Positions 26,401 through 35,111 of a stretch of DNA of 64,000 nt are shown here, in pieces (within the stretch, counting starts at the first letter, position 1; every line of letters begins with the position of its first letter). Made by a program: the position numbers and the translations under genes. The notes under the pieces are model-generated. The model did not search any database and was not told where the DNA came from. It worked only from the letters and a program-made list of their open reading frames with translations. Origin of the DNA: Tenacibaculum sp. M341 (GTDB taxonomy: Bacteria; Bacteroidota; Bacteroidia; Flavobacteriales; Flavobacteriaceae); the NCBI RefSeq assembly GCF_004337695.1, contig NZ_SJXJ01000001.1, positions 1 to 64,000 of the forward strand, written 5' to 3'.

Positions 26401-29400
26401 AATGTAGGTAACGTTGAGAATATGGGAGAAATGTTCTCTTTTGCTACTGTATTTAATCAAGATATTAGTGCTTGGGATACCAAAAAAGTGACGCAAATGT
26501 ATCAAATGTTTGATAGTGCTAAAGCTTTTAATCAAGATATAGGAGGTTGGAACGTTAGCAATGTTAATAGTATGTATTCCATGTTCCGTAGTGCTGAAAA
26601 CTTTAATCAAAATCTGAATTTGTGGGATGTAGGACAAGTAAATAATATGGTTTCAATGTTCGAAAATGCTGTTAAATTCAACGGTGAAATTTCTAACTGG
26701 ATTACTAGTAAGGTTACGAACATGTCAAAAATGTTCAAGAGAGCTTTAGCTTTTAACCAAGACTTAAACAACTGGAATGTATCGTCTGTAGTCAATATGT
26801 CTGAAATGTTTAATGTAGCTAAATTGTTTGATAGAGAAATTTCTAATTGGGATGTTAGCAAGGTTACGGATATGAAATTAATGTTTCAAGTAGCAGAAAA
26901 TTTCAATCAAGATATTAGTGCTTGGAATGTTTCTAATGTAACAAACATGTCGAGCATGTTTAGTAGCGCTTCTTCTTTTAATAAAAATATTGGAGCTTGG
27001 AATGTTAGTAAGGTGACAAATATGAGATTTATGTTCAGTAAAGCATCATCATTTAATCAAGATATTGGGAGGTGGGATGTAAGCAACGTTACTAGCATGG
27101 ATCATATGTTTCAAAATACAGTGGCATTTAACCAAAATATAGGAACATGGAAAACAGGTAAAGTAACTCAAATGCAAAGAATGTTTGAAGGTGCTGCTAT
27201 TTTCAATCAAAATATTGGTGGTTGGGATGTGAGTAATGTAACCAACATGGGAGCAATGTTTAGTAATGCAACTGCTTTTAATGGAAATATTAGTAGCTGG
27301 AATGTAGGTAAAGTAAATTCATTTTCATGGATGTTTAACGAAGCTTCTGCATTCAATCAAAATATTAGTAGTTGGAATTTAGCGAGTGCAACGGAGTTAG
27401 ATTTCATGTTTAAAGATGCATCAAGTTTTAATCAAGATATTGGTGGGTGGACTTTAGGTAATGCTACTTCTTTATCAAGAATGTTTCAAAATGCTGTAGC
27501 TTTTGATCAAGACATTTCAAATTGGGATGTAAGTAATATAACCAGCATGTGGTTGATGTTTCAAGGAGCAAAATTATCAACAGTTAATTATGATGCTTTA
27601 TTAAAAGGTTGGAACGCACAAGTTTTACAATCAAATGTTGCTTTTTCAGGAGGAAATAGTACTTATTGTACCGCAGCTACAGAAAGACAAAATATGATCG
27701 ATAATGATCTTTGGGCAATTACTGATGGAGGTTCTGATTGTAGTACAATAGCAAAACCATTTATTACCACATGGGAAACCACCACAACAAATGAAGCTAT
27801 AACTATTCCTACAGCTGCTAGAGAAACCTATAATTATACTGTTGATTGGGGAGACGGAACAATACCAACAGTAGAAACAGGTGATGCAACGCATACTTAT
27901 GGAACAGCAGGTGTTCATACAGTTTCAATTTCAGGAGTTTTCCCTAGAATTTATTTTAACAATAGAGGTGATAAAGATAAAATCTTAACGATCGAACAAT
28001 GGGGAGATATTGAATGGAGTTCTATGGAAAGTGCTTTTGAAGGTAGTTCTAACCTCAATATCATAAATACAAGTATTGATAATCCAGATTTATCAAAAGT
28101 TACTGATATGAGTGCTATGTTCAGTAGAGCTAGTTCATTTAATGGTGATATCAGTGGATGGAATACGAGTAACGTAACAAATATGAGTGGAATGTTTTTT
28201 AATGCTCATACATTCAATATTGATATAAGTAGTTGGGATACGAGCAAGGTTATTAGCATGAGATCTATGTTTAGGGGAGCTAGAGAATTTAATCACTCTA
28301 TAGAGAAGTGGAATGTAAGTAGTGTAAAAAACATGTCTTACATGTTTTTTGAGGCAGGTAAGTTTGATCAAGATATCAATTTTAACGCTAGTACAGGTAT
28401 AGGATGGAATACGAGTAGTGTAGAAAATATGCAGGGTATGTTTCAAAAAGCTACAGTGTTTAATGGTAATATCAGTGGTTGGGACACCAGTAGTGTGACC
28501 GATATGGGCGATATGTTTAACGGAGCAAATAACTTTAATAGAGATATATCGGGATGGGATGTTAGCAAGGTAGAAAAAATGGCTTCGATGTTTAGAGAAG
28601 CTTTTACTTTTAATCAAGATATCGGTTTCGATACTACTACAGGTAAAGGTTGGAATACGGGGAATGTTACTAATATGCAAGGGATGTTTTACAGAGCTAG
28701 CAAATTTAATGGAGATATCAGTGGTTGGGATACCAGTAAAGTGAAGCTTATGTTATGGATGTTTGTAGGTGCCAGTAAATTTAATCAAGATATTGGGGGA
28801 TGGAATGTAAGTAATGTTACACAAATGTCTTCTATGTTTTCCAACGCATCTGAATTCAATCAAGATATAGGAGGTTGGGATGTGAGTAACGTAACAAACA
28901 TGGAGAGCATGTTTAATGGAACTACGAATTTTGATCAAGATCTTAGTAGTTGGAATGTTTCCGCAGTTCTTCGTATGCAACAAATGTTTGCTAGGGTAAA
29001 ATTATCAACAGCAAACTATGATGCATTACTAAAAGGCTGGAATGCACAAACTTTACAACCTAATGTGACCTTTTCTGGAGGAAATAGTACGTATTGTACT
29101 GCAGCTACGGAAAGACAAAATATGATCGATAATGATTTTTGGGCAATTACAGATGGAGGTTCTGATTGTAGTTCAATAGCAAAACCATTTATTACCACAT
29201 GGCAAACAACAGCAGCAAATGAAACTATAACTATTCCTACAGCTGCTGGAGAAACTTATAATTATAGGGTTGATTGGGGAGATGGAAGTACTCCAACAGT
29301 AGAAACAGGTGATGCAACACATACTTATGGAACAGCAGGTGTTCATACAGTTTCAATTTCAGGAACATTCCCTAGAATTTATTTTAATAATACAGGAGAT

Positions 29401-32400
29401 AAAGATAAAATTTTAACCATTGAGCAATGGGGGGATATTGAATGGAGTTCTATGGAGAGTGCTTTTTATGGATGTTCTAATTTAAATATTACTAATCCCA
29501 GTATTGATACACCAGATTTAAGCAATCTGACCAACTGCTTTCAAGCTTTTGATAACGCAACATCTTTTAATGGCGATATTACAAATTGGAATGTAAGTAC
29601 TGTTGAAAACATGCAAGATATGTTTAAAGGAGCTACTATATTCAATCAAAATGTTTCAATCTGGGATACTAGTAATGTAACCAATATGCAAAGTATGTTT
29701 AGCGGAGCAATTGTATTTAATCAAGATATAAGTGGTTGGGATGTGAGTAATGTAACTGACATGAGTGATATGTTCTTTGGAGTAAAACTATCTACAGCTA
29801 ATTACGATGCATTATTAAAAGGTTGGAATACACAAGTTTTACAACGAAATGTTAATTTTTCTGGTGGTAATAGCACATATTGTTCAGCTGAAACAGAACG
29901 AGCAAACATGATTGCTAGTGATATGTGGGTGATTACTGACGGAGGAAAAGAAGCTAATACAGTAATAACAGCTATAGCAGATGTAAATCAATCTAATTCT
30001 TTCACGTTACCAACAATTTTAGGAACAGATTTATCAGGAGGAGAGAAATATTATACACAAGCTAATGGTTTAGGAACTTCTTACAATGCTGGTGAGGTGA
30101 TAGATTTTTCAGATTTTACATCATATCCAGTTACACTTTATGTATTTGATTCAGGGATTTGTGGAAGTGCCGAAGTGAATTTTGAGTTGATATTAACTAA
30201 TACACCAACTCCAAAACCAATCACAATTACAGCAGATGCAAAGAATAAAGAATACGGTTCAGCAGATCCGTTATTAACGTATCAAATTACTACAGGAAGT
30301 TTAGAAGCAGGAGATGTTTTATCAGGCGGATTGACTAGAGTAGCAGGTGAAGCTGTTGGAGACTATGCAATCAACAGTACTTTATCTCATCCGAATTATA
30401 CAATCACTTATGTCTCTGATGATTTGACTATTTCGGCTAAACCAATCACGATTACAGCAGATGCAAAGAATAAAGAATATGGTTCAGCAGATCCGTTATT
30501 AACGTATCAAATTACTGCAGGAAGTTTAGAAGCAGGAGATGTTTTATCAGGAAGATTGACTAGAGTCGCAGGCGAAGCTATTGGCGACTATGCCATCAAT
30601 AGTACATTATCACATCCGAATTACACAATTACTTATGTTTCCGATGATTTAACCATTTCAGCAAAACCAATAACAATTACAGCAGATGCAAAGAACAAAG
30701 AATATGGTTCAGCAGATCCGTTATTAACGTATCAAATTACCACAGGAAGTTTAGAAGCGGGAGATGTTTTATCAGGAGGATTGACTAGAGTAGTTGGTGA
30801 AGCTATTGGCGACTACGCCATCAATAGTACATTATCACATCCGAATTACACAATCACTTATGTTTCTGACGATTTAACTATATCGGCAAAACCAATTACA
30901 ATTACAGCAGATGCAAAGAACAAAGAATACGGTTCAGCAGATCCGTTATTAACGTATCAAATTACTGCAGGAAGTTTAGAAGCAGGAGATGTTTTATCAG
31001 GAGGATTGACAAGAGTAACAGGAGAAGCTGTTGGTGACTATGCAATCAACAGTACTTTATCTCATCCGAATTATACGATTACTTATGTTTCCGATGATTT
31101 AACAATTTCAGCAAAACCAATCACGATTACAGCAGATGCAAAGAATAAGGAATACGGTTCAGCTGATCCGTTATTAACGTATCAAATTACTACAGGAAGC
31201 TTAGAAACAGGAGATGTTTTGTCAGGAGGATTGACTAGAGTAGCGGGAGAAGTTGTTGGAGATTATGCAATCAACAGCACTTTATCTCATCCGAATTATA
31301 CAATCACTTATGTTTCTGATGATTTAACAATTTCAGCAAAACCAATCACAATTAAAGCAGATGCAAAGAACAAAGAATATGGTTCAGCAGATCCGTTATT
31401 AACGTATCAAATTACTTCAGGAAGTTTAGAAACAGGAGATGTTTTATCAGGAGGATTGACAAGAGTAGCAGGAGAAGCTATTGGAGACTATGCAATTAAC
31501 AGTACTTTATTTCACCCGAATTATACAATTACCTATATTTCTGATGATTTGACTATTCTTCCAAGAGCTATTACAATTTTAGCAGATACTAAAACTAAAG
31601 AATATGGTTTTGTAGACCCTATATTAACCTATCAAATTGTTGCAGGAAGTTTATTACCAAGTGACTTTCTTTCTGGAGGATTGAGCAGAGTTCCAGGGGA
31701 GAATGCAGGAAATTATGCGATTAATAGTACATTATCACATCCAAATTATGCAATTACATATATTCCAGGTGATTTAATAATCACACCGAAAGAAATTACA
31801 GTAGCAGCAGATGCTAAAACTAAAGAATATGCAACACTAGATCCGCCATTAACGTATCAAATTGTTTTTGGAAGTTTGGAGTCTGGAGATGTTTTATCTG
31901 GAACTTTGACAAGAGATGCAGGAGAAAATGTAGGTAGTTATTTTATTAATAGTTCGTTGTCTCATCCAAATTATGAAATAAGATATATTTCAGCAGATTT
32001 AGAAATTACTCCTAAGTCAATTACAGTGACAGCAGATTCAGAAGATAAAGTATATGGAACTTTAGATCCTATATTAAGCTATCAAATTACTACAGGAATT
32101 TTAGAACCAGGAGATGTTTTATCTGGTAGTTTGGTAAGAGATACGGGAGAAGATGTAGGAGATTATACTATAAATAATGGATTATCTAACTCTAACTACA
32201 CAATTACATTTATTACGGCAAATTTCACAATTACTCCAAGATCAATCACTGTTACAGCTAATACTAATGGTAAAGGATATGGTGCTTTAGATCCTGAATT
32301 GACTTATGAAATTACCTCAGGGAGCTTAGTGTCAGGAGATGTTTTATCTGGAAGTTTAGAAAGAGAGATAGGAGAAGAAATAGGAGTGTATGCTATAGAA

Positions 32401-32766
32401 TTAGGTACACTAGATGATATGAATTATGAAATTGATTTTGTGAGTGCCGATTTTATAATAAGAGAATCGGGTGAAAAACAACTGGAGTTGCCTAATGCGT
32501 TTACTCCAAATAATGATGGTAATAATGATGTTTTTGAAATAATGGATTTAGAGAAGTTGTATCCGAATTTTGAGATGACCATTTTCGATAGAAATGGTAT
32601 GGAATTATATAGATACAAACATAACGGAGATGTAAATGCTATGCCAGTTTGGTGGGATGGAACATATAAAGGAGAAAGTTTACCAACAGGAACCTATTAT
32701 TTTTCTTTGAATTATAATAATGGTTCTAAGCAGCCAAAAACTACTTGGGTGTATTTAAATCGCTAA
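23494..32766 (+). CDS. Giant T9SS-secreted surface protein with BspA-like (DUF285) and MBG repeats
   Basis: 3,090 residues. Signal peptide (ending LVYGQ). Four BspA-type blocks follow, at roughly residues 20-528, 810-1420, 1421-1896 and 1897-2150. Each opens with a PKD-like segment (FITTWxTT...WGDG), continues with roughly 25-residue DUF285/TIGR02167 units (MFxxAxxFNQDISxWNVSxVTNM), and closes with KLSTANYDALLKGWN. Between blocks 1 and 2 lie three FN3-like modules. Ten 75-residue MBG modules follow, then a gliding-associated (type B) C-terminal T9SS sorting domain (LPNAFTPNNDGNNDVFEI...). It is probably a cell-surface or released adhesin. The downstream PorP/SprF gene is the usual partner of type B substrates. 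Confidence 0.92.
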   Translation: MNKKILLLLLLLQCLVYGQTPFITTWETTTANESITIPTNSLETYNYNVNWGDGTITTNETGNATHNYAMPGIHTITISGTFPQIYFFNSGDKDKILTIEQWGDNPWISFLGAFWGCTKLNITNPAAGNPNLTNVTSMSSAFRGATLFNGDVSGWNVSNITNMSSMFSANDVFNQDLSSWDVSKVTQMGFMFSNTKAFNGNISSWNVEQVLSFESMFNGAEVFNQDLENWNPKSATNMVRMFKEAEAFNGKLTNWDVGNVASMEEMFQRAVVFNQDISKWNVNNVTNMRSMFGAALVFNQDISAWQVGKVNTMRTMFSSARAFNQDIGGWDVSKVTDMYGMFSDARAFNQNIGRWNTGKVEKMETMFARAFAFNGDIGGWNVSKVTSMWAMFSSATAFNQDIGSWNTGEVTKMNEMFSSARAFNQDIGNWDTSKVTRMHRMFQSAASFDQDISNWNIGQVTTLDGMFNNAKLSTANYDALLKGWNTQTVQPSLNFDGGNSTYCTAATERSNLETANTWNIKDGGLSCPPLTCSAQPDANNIKLRPNITWNAITGANSYRITIGNTPKGNEFEDVVLGNVTAYQLTKELATSTKYYVTIYGRDAANIDIACISIEVTTRPELTCTTQVVSGRILTRPPINWVLTPGVVSYDLTIGTTPKGTDFLDVSLGNVDMYTPTNDLLHDTKYYVTIYGLSAVGERIGCHSIEFTTVPLPPACPTIDVPVAGATSVALQPSIEWTKVVGATNYRITVGSTSGGSDIVNSNLGDVDSITFTSDLLNNTQYYVTIYASNAGGESVGCSSISFTTIPASKPFITTWQTTAANETITIPTAAGETYNYTVDWGDGTTPTVETGDATHTYGTAGVHTVSISGVFPRIYFNNSGDKDKILTIEQWGDIEWNSMREAFEGCSQLNITNPLIDTPDLSKVTDCSFMFNFATVFNGDISSWNTSNVTDMRQMFRAANSFNQNIGSWNVGNVENMGEMFSFATVFNQDISAWDTKKVTQMYQMFDSAKAFNQDIGGWNVSNVNSMYSMFRSAENFNQNLNLWDVGQVNNMVSMFENAVKFNGEISNWITSKVTNMSKMFKRALAFNQDLNNWNVSSVVNMSEMFNVAKLFDREISNWDVSKVTDMKLMFQVAENFNQDISAWNVSNVTNMSSMFSSASSFNKNIGAWNVSKVTNMRFMFSKASSFNQDIGRWDVSNVTSMDHMFQNTVAFNQNIGTWKTGKVTQMQRMFEGAAIFNQNIGGWDVSNVTNMGAMFSNATAFNGNISSWNVGKVNSFSWMFNEASAFNQNISSWNLASATELDFMFKDASSFNQDIGGWTLGNATSLSRMFQNAVAFDQDISNWDVSNITSMWLMFQGAKLSTVNYDALLKGWNAQVLQSNVAFSGGNSTYCTAATERQNMIDNDLWAITDGGSDCSTIAKPFITTWETTTTNEAITIPTAARETYNYTVDWGDGTIPTVETGDATHTYGTAGVHTVSISGVFPRIYFNNRGDKDKILTIEQWGDIEWSSMESAFEGSSNLNIINTSIDNPDLSKVTDMSAMFSRASSFNGDISGWNTSNVTNMSGMFFNAHTFNIDISSWDTSKVISMRSMFRGAREFNHSIEKWNVSSVKNMSYMFFEAGKFDQDINFNASTGIGWNTSSVENMQGMFQKATVFNGNISGWDTSSVTDMGDMFNGANNFNRDISGWDVSKVEKMASMFREAFTFNQDIGFDTTTGKGWNTGNVTNMQGMFYRASKFNGDISGWDTSKVKLMLWMFVGASKFNQDIGGWNVSNVTQMSSMFSNASEFNQDIGGWDVSNVTNMESMFNGTTNFDQDLSSWNVSAVLRMQQMFARVKLSTANYDALLKGWNAQTLQPNVTFSGGNSTYCTAATERQNMIDNDFWAITDGGSDCSSIAKPFITTWQTTAANETITIPTAAGETYNYRVDWGDGSTPTVETGDATHTYGTAGVHTVSISGTFPRIYFNNTGDKDKILTIEQWGDIEWSSMESAFYGCSNLNITNPSIDTPDLSNLTNCFQAFDNATSFNGDITNWNVSTVENMQDMFKGATIFNQNVSIWDTSNVTNMQSMFSGAIVFNQDISGWDVSNVTDMSDMFFGVKLSTANYDALLKGWNTQVLQRNVNFSGGNSTYCSAETERANMIASDMWVITDGGKEANTVITAIADVNQSNSFTLPTILGTDLSGGEKYYTQANGLGTSYNAGEVIDFSDFTSYPVTLYVFDSGICGSAEVNFELILTNTPTPKPITITADAKNKEYGSADPLLTYQITTGSLEAGDVLSGGLTRVAGEAVGDYAINSTLSHPNYTITYVSDDLTISAKPITITADAKNKEYGSADPLLTYQITAGSLEAGDVLSGRLTRVAGEAIGDYAINSTLSHPNYTITYVSDDLTISAKPITITADAKNKEYGSADPLLTYQITTGSLEAGDVLSGGLTRVVGEAIGDYAINSTLSHPNYTITYVSDDLTISAKPITITADAKNKEYGSADPLLTYQITAGSLEAGDVLSGGLTRVTGEAVGDYAINSTLSHPNYTITYVSDDLTISAKPITITADAKNKEYGSADPLLTYQITTGSLETGDVLSGGLTRVAGEVVGDYAINSTLSHPNYTITYVSDDLTISAKPITIKADAKNKEYGSADPLLTYQITSGSLETGDVLSGGLTRVAGEAIGDYAINSTLFHPNYTITYISDDLTILPRAITILADTKTKEYGFVDPILTYQIVAGSLLPSDFLSGGLSRVPGENAGNYAINSTLSHPNYAITYIPGDLIITPKEITVAADAKTKEYATLDPPLTYQIVFGSLESGDVLSGTLTRDAGENVGSYFINSSLSHPNYEIRYISADLEITPKSITVTADSEDKVYGTLDPILSYQITTGILEPGDVLSGSLVRDTGEDVGDYTINNGLSNSNYTITFITANFTITPRSITVTANTNGKGYGALDPELTYEITSGSLVSGDVLSGSLEREIGEEIGVYAIELGTLDDMNYEIDFVSADFIIRESGEKQLELPNAFTPNNDGNNDVFEIMDLEKLYPNFEMTIFDRNGMELYRYKHNGDVNAMPVWWDGTYKGESLPTGTYYFSLNYNNGSKQPKTTWVYLNR
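30214..32463 (+). repeat. Ten 225-bp MBG-domain repeats, the first six nearly identical
   Basis: Unit starts are at 30214, 30439, 30664, 30889, 31114, 31339, 31564, 31789, 32014 and 32239, exactly 225 bp apart. Units 1-6 differ at only a few bases each, and units 7-10 are diverged. Recent duplication or gene conversion of the first six is the simplest reading. Confidence 0.92.
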
Positions 32767-32773
32767 TTAAAAA

Positions 32774-33751
32774 ATGAAAAGTAGAAATATTATTATCGAT
32801 ACAAGTATTGTTATGCAAAAGAAAGTTAGAGGGTATTTTGGAATTTTGTGTGTATTACAACTTCTAATCTCTGTAAATGTACATGGACAGCAATATCCTC
32901 AATTTACTCAATATACCTATAATATGAACATTGTTAATCCGGCATATGCCGGAGTAAAAAATACTTTGTCTATAAATTTATTAGGTAGAACACAATGGAC
33001 AGGAGTAGAAGGGGCACCTAAAACAGGAACTTTAGGAATTCATTCACCTTTAGGAGCAAGAAGGTTTTTTGGTATTGGCTTTTCTGGAATTTATAACGAA
33101 ATAGGACCTCTTAAAGAGACACATTTATATGGAGACTTATCTTATAAAGTAAATGTGTCAAAAGAAGGGATACTATCTTTCGGATTAAAGTTTGGAATTT
33201 CAACACAAAATGTAAATCAATCACTTTTAAGATTTAATAATACAGATAATTCCTTTGTAAACTTAGCTAATAATATATATCCAAACTTAGGGTTTGGAGT
33301 GTATTTTAAAGAAGAAGATTTTTATGTAAGCTTATCAATGCCAAATGTGTTAAGTACAAACTTTTTTGAAACATTAAATGCAACTAATGTCATAACAGAA
33401 ACATCTAGAAATAGTACTTTGTATTTTGGGGCTGGTTATGTGTTTAAAATTAGTGAAAAACTAAAGTTTAAACCAGCATTTATGGTAAGGTATTCATCTA
33501 TTATTCCCACTGCTTTAGATATCTCAAATACGGCTTTTATTGAAGATAAATTTGAAATAGGAGTTTCATATCGTTTAAAAGAATCAATTGGTTGCATAGC
33601 AGCAATACATGTAAATGATCACCTTAGAGTAGGGTACTCATATGATTTTTCTGTAGGTAATGTACTCAATAATAATGGATCACATGAAATAATGTTGCTT
33701 TATGATATTGATTTAAAAGATAAACTTAGAAGATTACCCAGATACTACTAA
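32774..33751 (+). CDS. PorP/SprF family outer-membrane protein (T9SS type B partner)
   Basis: 325 residues. After a signal-type N-terminus it begins QQYPQFTQYTYNMNIVNPAYAGVKNTLSINLLGRTQW, the signature of PorP/SprF beta-barrels. It ends in barrel strands. Proteins of this family sit in the outer membrane and are needed for secretion or surface attachment of the type B substrate encoded next to them. The gene begins 7 bp after the adhesin stop, so the two form one unit. An internal ATG at codon 14 is an alternative start giving a more regular signal peptide. Confidence 0.93.
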   Translation: MKSRNIIIDTSIVMQKKVRGYFGILCVLQLLISVNVHGQQYPQFTQYTYNMNIVNPAYAGVKNTLSINLLGRTQWTGVEGAPKTGTLGIHSPLGARRFFGIGFSGIYNEIGPLKETHLYGDLSYKVNVSKEGILSFGLKFGISTQNVNQSLLRFNNTDNSFVNLANNIYPNLGFGVYFKEEDFYVSLSMPNVLSTNFFETLNATNVITETSRNSTLYFGAGYVFKISEKLKFKPAFMVRYSSIIPTALDISNTAFIEDKFEIGVSYRLKESIGCIAAIHVNDHLRVGYSYDFSVGNVLNNNGSHEIMLLYDIDLKDKLRRLPRYY

Positions 33752-33849
33752 AAAATTAACTTAAATAAGCGATTTTGTTTAAAGTGTTAAATTAACATAC
33801 TATTATGATATTTAATGAGCTTTAATAGAAAGATGATTTAGATAAATTA

Positions 33850-33857
33850 TATCTTTG
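33850..33857 (+). promoter_or_regulatory. -7 box TATCTTTG, leaderless arrangement
   Basis: An exact TAnnTTTG that ends 4 nt before the ATG at 33862, so the transcript would start at or very near the start codon. Confidence 0.5.
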
Positions 33858-33861
33858 CTAG

Positions 33862-34206
33862 ATGTTTAATTTTAAAAAAATAGCAAGTTTTTTTCTTTCT
33901 GTAGTCATTTTAATGACGCACTTTGCTATTCTTTTTCATACGATTGAACATCATGAAGATCATTCAGACAGTCGTCATTCAACTAATTTATCTACTGTAT
34001 TAGAGTTTGATGACGTTGAGTTAGAGGAACAATGTACTATTTGTGATATCTATTTAGATGTTGAGTTAACTCAAGCTAAGATATCTTACGTACCAATTAT
34101 TTCTCCTTTGTTTATTGAAAGTAGGATTATACAGCAGGATGATAAATTCATACCTGTAATACTTTACTTTAAACAGTCAAGATCACCACCAAGTTTAATT
34201 TCATAA
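33862..34206 (+). CDS. Small exported or membrane protein with His cluster and CxxC
   Basis: 114 residues: one N-terminal hydrophobic helix (ASFFLSVVILMTHFAILFH), then HTIEHHEDHSDSRHS and, after an acidic stretch, CTICDIY. The His cluster and CxxC suggest metal contact. Similar short proteins occur upstream of metal-related TonB receptors in Bacteroidota, but I cannot name the family. It precedes the ABC/TonB operon on the same strand, separated by 186 bp in which I see no clear promoter or terminator. Confidence 0.6.
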   Translation: MFNFKKIASFFLSVVILMTHFAILFHTIEHHEDHSDSRHSTNLSTVLEFDDVELEEQCTICDIYLDVELTQAKISYVPIISPLFIESRIIQQDDKFIPVILYFKQSRSPPSLIS

Positions 34207-34392
34207 CATATTATCACCATTCAATTTTATTTTTAGTCGTATTACTTTTTACTAAACATGTAATATATCTATCAGTACACAAATTATTGGGTTAACATGT
34301 TTCGTTTCTTTTACAGCATTCATGCCTGTAAACTATAAGCTCTTACTCTTTTAAGGGCATATCAATCATTTTTTTATTAAAACAACATCGTT

Positions 34393-35085
34393 ATGTTACA
34401 AGCAAAAAAGCTTAACATGCGCTATAACGACGTATTAGCGCTCAAGGATTTAAGTTTTACTGTAGCTCCTGGAGAAATTTTTTGTTTATTAGGACAAAAT
34501 GGAGCAGGTAAAACTACAACTATCAATATTTTTTTAGGACTATTAGAGCCTTCTTCAGGAGAGGCTTTGATAGATGATAGTTCTGTAACAAATAATAAAT
34601 CTACAAGAAATTCAATAGCCTATATTCCTGAAATAGTTCAACTGTATACCAACATGACTGGTTTAGAAAACTTAGACTTTTTCAGTCAGTTAGCAGGATT
34701 TGAATATACTCAAGAAGAATTGGAATCTTTTCTTAAACAAGCTAATTTACAAGAAGAAGCCTTTGGAAAAAAATTAAAAAAGTATTCTAAAGGAATGCGC
34801 CAAAAAGTAGGAATAGCCATTGCTTTAGCTAAAAAAGCTTCCTATATATTAATGGATGAACCTACTTCTGGTTTAGATCCGAAAGCATCTGTGGAGTTTG
34901 CCAATACTTGTAAAAAATTGTCTAGTGAAGGGGTAGGCATTTTAATGGCAACTCATGATATTTTCAATGCAGTAAATATATGTGCAAGAATAGGGATTAT
35001 GAAGGAAGGGTCTCTAGTGCATGTTGCAGAAACAGATAAAATTTCAGCTCAAGAATTACAAGAATTGTACATCAAAACAATTTAA
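34393..35085 (+). CDS. ABC transporter ATP-binding protein (CcmA/NosF type)
   Basis: 230 residues: Walker A GQNGAGKTT, Q-loop region IPEIVQLYTNMT, signature YSKGMRQKVG, Walker B YILMDEPTSGLD, H-loop ATHD. This is the ABC-2 exporter-type ATPase that works with the two DUF3526 permeases encoded downstream. It starts an apparent five-gene operon (gaps of 26, 5, 1 and 1 bp) with a TonB receptor and an AstE-like hydrolase. Confidence 0.9.
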   Translation: MLQAKKLNMRYNDVLALKDLSFTVAPGEIFCLLGQNGAGKTTTINIFLGLLEPSSGEALIDDSSVTNNKSTRNSIAYIPEIVQLYTNMTGLENLDFFSQLAGFEYTQEELESFLKQANLQEEAFGKKLKKYSKGMRQKVGIAIALAKKASYILMDEPTSGLDPKASVEFANTCKKLSSEGVGILMATHDIFNAVNICARIGIMKEGSLVHVAETDKISAQELQELYIKTI

Positions 35086-35111
35086 CTATTACATATTTTA
35101 ATCATTTAATA

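Noticed and set aside
28135..28680. 181-codon open frame opposite the BspA repeats
   Set aside because: Antisense image of the DUF285 repeats, as are similar frames at 24652, 26374, 26607 and 28753.
30214..32463. Regular repeats considered as a CRISPR array
   Set aside because: 225-bp spacing with no spacers between units; they are coding MBG domains.
34207..34392. AACATGT repeats before the ABC ATPase considered as an operator
   Set aside because: The two half-sites are about 45 bp apart and imperfect; too weak to list.
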